Assembly (NCBI GenBank): GCA_963971225.1
Contig: OZ020269.1
Span: forward strand, 17,916,921-17,980,920
From: Melieria omissa
Lineage: Eukaryota > Arthropoda > Insecta > Diptera > Ulidiidae
Length of the DNA stretch: 64,000 nt
Direction of reading: 5' to 3'
The notes beneath the pieces are model-generated. The model searched no databases. It was not told the DNA's origin and saw only the letters and a list, made by a program, of their open reading frames with translations. Positions within the stretch are counted from its first letter, which is position 1. Each line of letters begins with the position of its first letter. This document shows, one piece after another, positions 56,150 through 64,000 of this stretch. Position numbers and translations under genes: made by a program.

Positions 56150-57660
56150 TTTCAAGTTCTTCTTCTAATGTTTCTTCTTGTTCAAAATCACAATTGAGTT
56201 TGAACATCATCAGCTTTCTTTAATAACGTGTTTCAGCTCTTTAAATCAAAACTTTAATTTATTTCAAACTTTTATTTATTTGAACTTTATTTTATTTTGT
56301 TTAATTTTATTTTATTTGGTTTTTTTTTTTAATTTTATTTTAATTTTATTTTTTTTTATTTTATTTTATTTTATTTTATTTTATTTTATTTTATTTTATT
56401 TTATTTTATTTTATTTTATTTTATTTTATTTTACTTTATTTTATTTTATTTTATTTTATTTTATTTTTTTATTTTCTTGTTTTATATTATTTTATTTTAT
56501 TTTATTTTATTTTATTTTATTTTATTTTATTTTATTTTATTTTATTTTATTTTATTTTATTTTATTTTATTTTATTTTATTTTATTTTATTTTATTTTAT
56601 TTTATTTTATTTTATTTTATTTTATTTTATTTTATTTTATTTTATTTTATTTTATTTTATTTTTATTTATTTTATTTTATTTTATTTTATTTTATTTTAT
56701 TTTATTTTATTTTATTTTATTTTATTTTATTTTATTTTATTTGTTGTTTGTTTCAACCATTCACTCTTTGAACTCAATCCGTAGTAAACACTTCTTGTCT
56801 TCCATATGCTATAAGTATTTCTTATTATTCTTCTAATTATTCGAATTTTCTGTCTTGTTTGAAATCACATTTGAATTTGCACCTCAGCTTTCTTTACTAA
56901 CTGACATCGAATCTTTTGGTACAACCATTCTTACTCTATCAGCTCATTTTGTCATCCAGACTTGTTTGTCTTCCATATTCTAGCATTCATCTACTTCTTA
57001 TAAATCCTCTTCTTGTTGACAAACATAGTTGACTTTGAACAACGGCTTTCCTTTGACTTAGTTCAGCTTTTCAGCAAACTCTGAACACATTCAGTAACCC
57101 ACACTTTTTGTTGTCCAAACTTCTATGAACTCATTCCGTAACCCACACTTCTTGTGCTCCAAATCTCAGCGTATTTTCTTCTTCCTTTTGTTGGCCTTCT
57201 TCTTCTGCTTCTTCTTCTTATGTTTTTCTTTTAATTGAAATCATATTTGAATTGACTTACTTCAGACTCTTTGCTTCTGACTCTTTGAACTCAATCCGTA
57301 ACCCACACTTCTTGTTGCCCAAAGTCCACTTTTATTCTTCAAATTCTTCTTCTTTTTCTTATTCTTCTATTTTTTCTTTTATTCAAAATCGAATTTAAGT
57401 TTGAAAATTACTTTTCCTTATGAGTTTGTTCTAACATTTTACATCAACACTTTTGGCACAACCATTCACTCTTTGAACTCATTTCGTTTCCAGAATTCTT
57501 GTCGTCCATATTCCAACATTCTTCTACTTCTTATGTTATACTTTTTATTTTTTTGTATTTCTTCTTCTTGCTCAAAATCGCAGTTGACTTTAAACATTCG
57601 CTTTTCTTACTGACTTTCTTCAACTTGTCACATCAAAAATTTTGCTCCAACAATTCACCC
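56150..57660 (+). repeat. Diverged tandem array of about 170-190-bp units
   Basis: Units carry CTCTTTGAACTCAATCCGTA, ACCCACACTTCTTGTTGCCC and a TTCTTCTTC-rich part, then a TTCAAAATC(A/G)CA(A/G)TTGA block and CATCAGCTTTCTTTA. Good anchors are at 56764, 57281 and 57469. The first unit (56157-56250) is separated from the others by the (TTTTA)n expansion. An inverted copy lies at 60540-60960. Confidence 0.75.
56278..56743 (+). repeat. (TTTTA)n pentanucleotide array, about 80 copies
   Basis: Nearly pure TTTTA from about 56347 to 56743, with interruptions at 56432, 56466-56486 and 56660, and an imperfect start from 56278. It yields artificial Phe/Ile/Leu/Tyr frames. Confidence 0.97.
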
Positions 57661-59041
57661 TTTCAACTCATTCCCCCACACCCACTCTTTCACCATTTCG
57701 TTTACTTCCTGCTTCACTCTCTCGAATATCCTCGCTTTTCCGCTTTCCGCTTTTCAATTCCCAACAGTCTTTCTCATAAATTATGCGCTACACGTCGCGG
57801 TTGGATTTAATAAAATTAGTGAAATTTTCAAAAGTTTCAACAATACCAAAAAATGTCAACGAAATCCGGCGCATATCAACTAAAACCAGCTTAAAACTCT
57901 CCCCTCAAAAAAATTTATATAACATTTAAAAAGCCTTTTCGACTCTCATATTTATGAGAAAATTGTCCGTCTCAAGTGCCAGCGACCTTTTCCGCTCACA
58001 CGCTTCCCCACACTGGCTGCAGCTGCATCAAACTTAGGCTAAACATTTACATTGCAGATCCCCGTATTGCCGCATTGCCGCTGTCGCAACAAATAACAAC
58101 TGTTCCACCATAAATTCCGAAAAGAATACAACAACACACAAGTGTGAAACGAAATGTGCCAGAAAGGAAGTGGAAAAAACCGAAGCGCCAAAAAGAAGTC
58201 AGGCCAGCGACTTGCGTAGCCTGCAAATGCCATAAGCAGCTATGCAGCTGTAAAAACAACAACAACAACCACAACAAGAACAACAGCCAAACTCGGTTGA
58301 AACTTGAAAAATAATTTTCATATTCAAAATGCATAATTATCATAAATTTTCAACACTTCTCGACGCGCCGGCTGCTGTGCTATGTCACATGGATTATGTG
58401 ACACAGTGTGTGTGTGTGTATGCGCGCTCTTTTGCCACTTTTCCACTGACAGTCACAGTCACTTTGCGCCATTGTCCCTTTCGAACTCCTTCTATTTCTT
58501 TTGGCGTTGCCGTTGTTTCCTTTGCCGCTTTCGCCGCTGTTTGCTGTGTTTATCTGCAGTGCACAACTCGGTGCCACACTGCGCCAGTTGGCTTACAACC
58601 ATGTGGCCTACTACCACTACATACACATACATAGAGTTGCGAAATAATTCGGGGTAGTAACCGACACCACCAACAACAACAACAACAAGAGCATCAGCAA
58701 CAACGAGTCGCATAAAATTAATGCAGCATTTCAATTGCAGCCATAGCCGCAACGGAAATAGAGCGGAACAGTCTCACAAAGGACGAGTTGACGTCGGCTG
58801 CTGCATATTTTTAGGCGCATAATTTTTTTTTTTTTTTAATTTAATTTTTTGTATTTTTTTATACGAATTAAACTGGGAAAAAAGGCAAATTATGTACACT
58901 GAATGGTCATGCAAATTGATAAAAAAAGAGCACAATTAAAAAAATATTCAAAAATATATTCAATGAATAATTGAATTCTTTTACTATATAACATATTTAT
59001 TTTTTAATAAGTTAACTTATTAATGATTTTTTTGAGAATAT
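57661..59041. other. Non-coding spacer
   Basis: Holds a (CAA)n tract at 58256-58270, (TG)n at 58405-58420 and (CAA)n at 58671-58688. The overlapping frames at 58039-58752 on both strands follow these and show no conserved feature. Confidence 0.4.
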
Positions 59042-59498
59042 TGTTACGAATGCTAGTTCTAGTGGGCTAGTACGTATCACTGGATTGTGCAATTTGAAAA
59101 TGAAACAACTTTGTTTATTCGAACGCAGCCAATTAAAAACCAAGAGTCACTTTATTATTCACAGTTTACACTTTACTGTTCGTACACTTAAGTATTTGCT
59201 TAATTACTCCGTGTGGCAACTTCACTAGTCAAAACCAGACTGACTCGCTGCGCCGCACCCAGCTGCCTTTTATACCTGCCCGGTCATCGCGCGGATCATT
59301 CTCGCGCATTCCAGAGTGGACTAAAGGATTCCATGATGATCGCAACCATCGTTGCCAAGTAAGCTTAAAGTTATTATCGCGGCCGTCGTTGCCAGATTAG
59401 CTTAAAGTTACTATCGCGGCCGTCGTTGCCATATTGGATTATAGCACGGCACGTAGCGGCAGGGTTGCTTTGCACAGCGACACTGTCTTATCGTTACA
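59042..59498 (-). mobile_element. Solo LTR of a Ty3/gypsy-like element
   Basis: 457 bp, TGTTACGAATGC...TATCGTTACA on the plus strand, flanked by the 4-bp duplication ATAT (59038-59041 and 59499-59502). On the minus strand GGTATAAAAGG (plus 59266-59276) is followed about 25 nt later by TCAGTC (plus 59238-59243), a TATA-initiator pair, and then by AATAAA (plus 59151-59156). This gives a U3-R-U5 order on the minus strand. An internal 37-bp direct repeat (GCTTAAAGTTA(T/C)TATCGCGG) lies at 59361-59434 in U3. No internal region is present, so it arose by LTR-LTR recombination. The 4-bp duplication fits gypsy-type elements. Confidence 0.85.
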
Positions 59499-59559
59499 AT
59501 ATGATTCATTACAATTTTGACTTATAAGTGAAATAAATTAAAAATGAATACATAAAACT

Positions 59560-60420
59560 GTCTGACCCTAAAGCCCTAAAAGCTCTACAGGACACCACGT
59601 AGGTCTCCTCAAAACTAGTGAAGGTTGGGTTAGATAAGACAGGCAACTTGCTGGTTTCTTAGAAAGTAGACTGAAGGATCTAAAAAGGCCTATTGTGATT
59701 CCCAAAACGAGTGTATGCAAGCTTCTGTCATTTTGTGTTTCTGAGCATCGAACAAACCGGACAATGCTCTCCATTAAAGTAGTATGAACCATTCCCAGGT
59801 CGTCTAGCATTCTGTCCCCTAGATAGCTATGGCCTATGCTCTAAAAAGGAGTGTCCTGCTCATAAGAAGAAGATTATACTTCCTCCTCATCATCGCAACT
59901 GCGGCAGTAGTCCCGATGGAGCAATTCAAGGCTTTTTGCAAAAACACCAAGGACGCAGAAATACTTGGCTAGTCTTGGATTGCCACAATCTGCTGAATGA
60001 ACTGTGGGAGGCTGTAACTCTGTATACCAGGACACAAGGGTCACGAAAAAGCTGACCGCTTTGGCCAAAGAGATGCAATGCGCCCACTGGTAGGTTTCGT
60101 ATCATTCTGTGGACTGCCCAGAGGTTGGTTGGTTGATTGAAGTGGCTGACTCACAGTTGTCCCCCTGCAAGTCACAATTAGCGCATATACGCCGTTTTGA
60201 TACCACATGCTCACCGAAACTAAGCCTAAGTATGACTAAATTCACCCGGTAGAATTTAGGTATCCAAGAACGTTCCCCAGACTTACTGTCGAGCAATCGG
60301 CCAAACAAGTAAGGAAGTGTTTCCCCAGAGACTTAAATCTTGCTCTTGCCAAAGCTGGGCAGTGACAGAGGAAGTGATTAGGTGTTTCTTTCTCCTCTAA
60401 CTGCCCAGAGGACCCATAAC
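59560..60420. pseudogene. Two LINE remnants in opposite orientation
   Basis: Minus strand at about 59877-59945: DYCRSCDDEEEV, the zinc motif found at the C-terminus of LOA/I-type LINEs. Plus strand at about 60026-60120: PGHKGHEKADRFG, then FCGLP, an RNase H C-terminal segment. Their opposite orientation means two insertions or an inversion. The DNA from 60130 to 60350 has a further weak LINE-like frame (plus). All are broken by stops. Confidence 0.55.
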
Positions 60421-60539
60421 AGAATAATTAAGAAGGAAGCAGAGAACTCATTATGCAAAAGCAGGAGGACTTTTGCATCCTCACTGATCACTGTCCCACT
60501 CGAATATCATCTAAATTAAATGGGAATTTTTTTACGAAT

Positions 60540-60960
60540 ATCTACAGGAAATGCATTGTGGGTTACGGATAAATTCATAGAGTGAAGGTTGTGTCAAACG
60601 TTTCGATTTAAAGAGCTGAAACAAGTCAGTAAAGAAAGCTGATGTTGTTCAAACTCAGCTGTGATTTCGAACAAAAAGATTTAGAAGAAGAAGAAGAAGA
60701 AAGCTGGAATACAAACGACAAGTAGTGAGGGTCAACCATAATTTCGACAAAAAGATTATGTGATTAAGAACAACAAGATTTAGAAGAAAAATCTGGAATA
60801 CAAACGACAAGTAGTGAGCGTGGACCATAGTTTCGAACAAGAAGAAAAATTCAAATTCAAAATCAACTCTAATTGCAAACAAGAAGTACTTAGAATTACA
60901 TTCTCGAATTACGAGCATCTTTTTCAGAATTCGAGTGAATAACTTGTACTGCTTAGCTGT
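60540..60960 (-). repeat. Inverted copy of the 56150-57660 repeat family
   Basis: The reverse complement of 60590-60690 aligns with 56157-56250 at roughly 85% by eye (GAGTTTGAACA(A/T)CATCAGC, TTTCAGCTCTTTAAATC). GTGGGTTACGGAT at 60548-60560 matches the inverse of ATCCGTAACCCAC at 57296-57308. A (GAAGAA)n run at 60675-60700 mirrors the TTCTTC runs of the array. Confidence 0.75.
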
Positions 60961-63900
60961 GGAAAGAAGCTCAGTTGAACTCTTCAAGACTCTTGTTATT
61001 CTCCATTAAACTTGACAACACTTGAACAATCAAAACAATTCAAATTGTAAACTGATTAAAATTTATACAGAAATGTCAGCAAAGCGCAAAACAACCACAT
61101 TCCGTTCTCTACGCTTTTAGCTGCAATAAATACATTCAATTTTTTTTTTCATTTCTATATAAATACAGATATCTCAAAGCAACAACAACAACAAATTCTA
61201 TTAGAAATACCAACAACTAGCGCGATAAAAGGCAGTAAATGTTCCACTTGTCGTACAGTGGCAAAAATGAGCAAAACATGTCCGCAATTCTGATTCATCG
61301 AACACAGACAACAATCGAACAAAGACAACTCACGGCGATAATAACAATAACCATAAAATTAATGTATAAACTAAATGTGATAATGTTGGTGGTGTGTTGT
61401 TGCGGTCGCTGTCGCTGACTACTCGTAGTTGTTCAATAATGACAGCTGACAGCAATTGATGTTTTGTTTAGATAATGAAATGTAAATATTTATTATACGC
61501 CGAGGTAGCGGCGGCAAATATTCAGTCGAAGAGTTTCGTATAACGTTTAAGCGAAAATATTTCATTGCTGTTGAATTGATGAAATAATAAACCAAAGTTG
61601 ATAGAATAGAAAAATGTTGCATTGAAATATTTATGTGATTTTTTTCACTTAATACTTCAGTATGAGTGATGAAAAGTGCCTCATAGGGAGTCAGGCAACT
61701 ACACTAAGCCAACAGTAACGAGGGAAAAAATCTTACGAAATGCAAAAACAGCAAAAAAATAAAATTAATTGAAATAATTTGCATATTTGTGCTGTCAATC
61801 AGACAGAGGCGAGTCACTTCGTCGATGACACACACCAGCCGTCAAACCGGCCGGCTAGTAAATTTATAGCTCTACCAGCCAAGTACCAACCAACGACGCC
61901 TACAACGCGTGTAACACAAACAGTCAGCGCCAGTCAGATCGTCAGCCACCCATTCATTCATTCATTCATTCATTTATTTCGCTACTCGCTCTGCAGCAAT
62001 AATAACAAAAAGCCTCAGCAGCATTCAGAATTCCCAGAAACGCTGAACAGCATTAACAAGAACAAGAAGAAGAACAACGTGCTGAACAAGTCAACTGTAT
62101 TTGTCGTAAATTGCTGTAAAATGTTGAACAACAACAGCAACCATGCTTACAGCGTCAAGTGGAACGAACAGTCAGCGACAGAGCAGCGCGCTGGTGGTTG
62201 AGTCATCTGGCGAGTGCGTACGTATTGTGTACAGCAATTTGTAATTGCATACATACAAACATACATACATACAACAATTGCCATTGCCAAGCAACGGCCA
62301 ATACAGCAACAACACAGCAACAAAAAATAATTGTATATTCCAACGCCTGCAGCGCTGCGAAAATTTAATGCACTCAACACTCTGCACTGTGCAGCCCCTA
62401 AAAACTGACGCGCCGCCAACCGCCTCAATGCCACTTGAGTCGATCGTTTGGTTCATTCATTCACTTGCGCTGGGCGCTCATTCAATTTTGAGCCATGCAA
62501 GTTTTTCGCACAGCAATTATGACTTTTAAATGCCACAAGTTGCAAGTTGGCAAATGCGTCTAGGCACAATGCCGTCAATGTGTGTGTGTGCTTGTGTGTG
62601 TGTGTAAATAAAATTGATCAAAAATAAAAATAAATTAAACAAAACTGATAACAACATAAAAATAGCACACACTGTAACAACAACAACTGTTTCAATTGTA
62701 AACAGCCGCAGCATCCAAGCGGATGAGTCGCACAGACGCCAAGCGGCCGCCAATTGACGTTGCTTTCCTGTCTCACCACATGACTAACTAAAATTTTCAG
62801 CGAAACCAAAAGCGATTCACACCAGACTGAAATATTGCCAGCTTGCTCTGACTTTTACAACACAAACGTAAAAATTTATACAGAGAAATTGAAAGTTCTG
62901 GGCTTTAATTTAAATATTTATTCCACTACCTTCAAGTGTTGTTGTGCTTTTCAGTGAGCAAAATTTTATTCGGCGAATTTTGTGCAATAATTTCAGAGAG
63001 AACACATTTAAATTGTTTTTTATTTGAAATGTGAAAAGCTGCATAATTATTAACATAAGTTTTGGTTTCAATGTCAAAACTCATGTTTCGTCACCTTTTT
63101 GAGTGAATTTAGATCATCATTGATGGCATTCAACTACTCTTGAACAATTCTTAAATGCTTCTACGACAGTTCTTTTCTTCAAAACGTAGCAATTTTTGTT
63201 TGAGGCACACAAGTACACAATGTTTTGAAAGATTTGAACAACATGAGCCAATCGATAAGTCAACATTCCCAGCCATCGACCCTTCTTCAACAATTCTTTT
63301 CACTACTTCAACGTTTCCATTGATTGTTGATGCGTCTTTTTCTTCTTTTTGAAAAGTTTTTCAAACTTTCAACTAAAAAAATTCAACCCAAATTATACTC
63401 GCCAAATGTTACAATCAACATTTAAAGTACGTTTTCCACACAAAAATTGAATACATATTCTTTGATCCATTCGATTTTTTTCTCATTCCTATTTCTGTTC
63501 TTTCCATTGACGTTTTTCCTCATATTTTGTGCGAATTTTTTGTCAGTCTGCATACATAAATTTATAAACAAACACCGTCTTGTTTGCTTTCATGGAATAT
63601 TTTTAAATTTTGCCAACTTATTTCCGTCACATAAAATCAAAAAATAGCCTTAAAATTTGGCCAATGGCCACCAAAGCAAACGTGTGCGCAGACAATATAA
63701 GCCACACATGACACTGTGACAGCCAAAATATATAGTTGAATATTTTTATGAAACTGCCAGACAACAGGTTAGATTGATGTGAAGAAGATGGCAGCTGGCA
63801 ATGTGCTTAAATTTGATAATAAAAATTTTGATGCAAAAATGACAAAATAAAACAGTAGAGACAATCAGAAATGTTTTAAGATCGCATGGAATGTGAAATT

Positions 63901-64000
63901 TTGGTGGATTATACATATTTCTCAGGATCCAATATTCCATTATGATTTTTTATATCTGTAAATTCTTTATCTCAATGAAATTCTCACTTTCCTCATAACA
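60961..64000. other. Non-coding spacer to window end
   Basis: AT-rich with (CATT)n at 61951-61975, a CATA tract at 62250-62275 and a TG tract at 62579-62605. Overlapping frames at 61779-62809 on both strands lack recognisable domains. No gene supported. Confidence 0.4.

Noticed and set aside
56178..56836. Hydrophobic 197-residue frame resembling a membrane protein
   Set aside because: Translation of the (TTTTA)n array.

Overview
This is about 64 kb of AT-rich, repeat-laden eukaryotic DNA. I find no exon of a cellular protein-coding gene and no rRNA or tRNA gene. The mobile elements point to an insect, most likely a higher dipteran (a tephritid-like fly is my guess): an errantivirus with an env gene and a tRNA-Lys primer site, a Ty1/copia element primed by the internal half of initiator Met-tRNA, LOA/I-type LINE remnants, and abundant (TTG/CAA)n and (CA/TG)n microsatellites. 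The species cannot be fixed from the sequence alone.

Left part (1-14990): AT-rich spacer holding a 199-bp retroposon with a (GAA)n tail and 9-bp target duplication (462-660), a 135-bp tandem array (1250-1890), two decayed LINE ends on the minus strand (3980-5500), an A-rich minisatellite (5700-6220), a 476-bp MITE with 14-bp perfect inverted ends (8017-8492), an array of about 175 bp (8540-9330) and a small hAT-type MITE (13805-13978). A polypyrimidine-CAG|GTAAAC motif at 11474-11500 resembles a recursive-splice (ratchet) site.

Middle (14995-19801): a copia-type LTR retrotransposon on the minus strand. It has identical 153-bp LTRs and a 5-bp duplication, but it is defective: a gag deletion, a frameshift near the protease, and a 732-bp TTAA-flanked MITE in its leader. 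An 11-bp minisatellite (19935-20714) follows. Next come a 176-bp tandem array (23586-24240) and a 1.7-kb degenerate (ACTTCT)n polypyrimidine block (27366-29110).

The best-preserved unit is the errantivirus at 34279-41760 (minus strand). It has two near-identical LTRs, a TGCA duplication, a tRNA-Lys(CUU) primer site, a polypurine tract and uninterrupted gag, pol and env frames. Gag and pol overlap at a T-TTT-TTA slippery heptamer followed after 9 nt by a hairpin, and env starts 3 nt after a splice-acceptor-like site. Together these make a coherent programme: full-length RNA gives Gag and, by -1 frameshifting, Gag-Pol, while a spliced RNA gives Env.

Right part (41765-64000): LINE RNase H remnants, a 76-nt near-perfect hairpin (43513-43590), a degenerate and a well-preserved solo LTR of one family (48325-48732 and 59042-59498), a 154-bp array carrying the motif GCCTAAAAGTAGGC (52370-53230), an array of about 180-bp units interrupted by roughly 400 bp of (TTTTA)n (56150-57660), and an inverted copy of that family at 60540-60960. 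A second ratchet-like motif lies at 51048-51080 on the plus strand. The lack of host exons plus two same-strand ratchet motifs suggests the window may lie in a very long intron of a plus-strand gene. That is inference.
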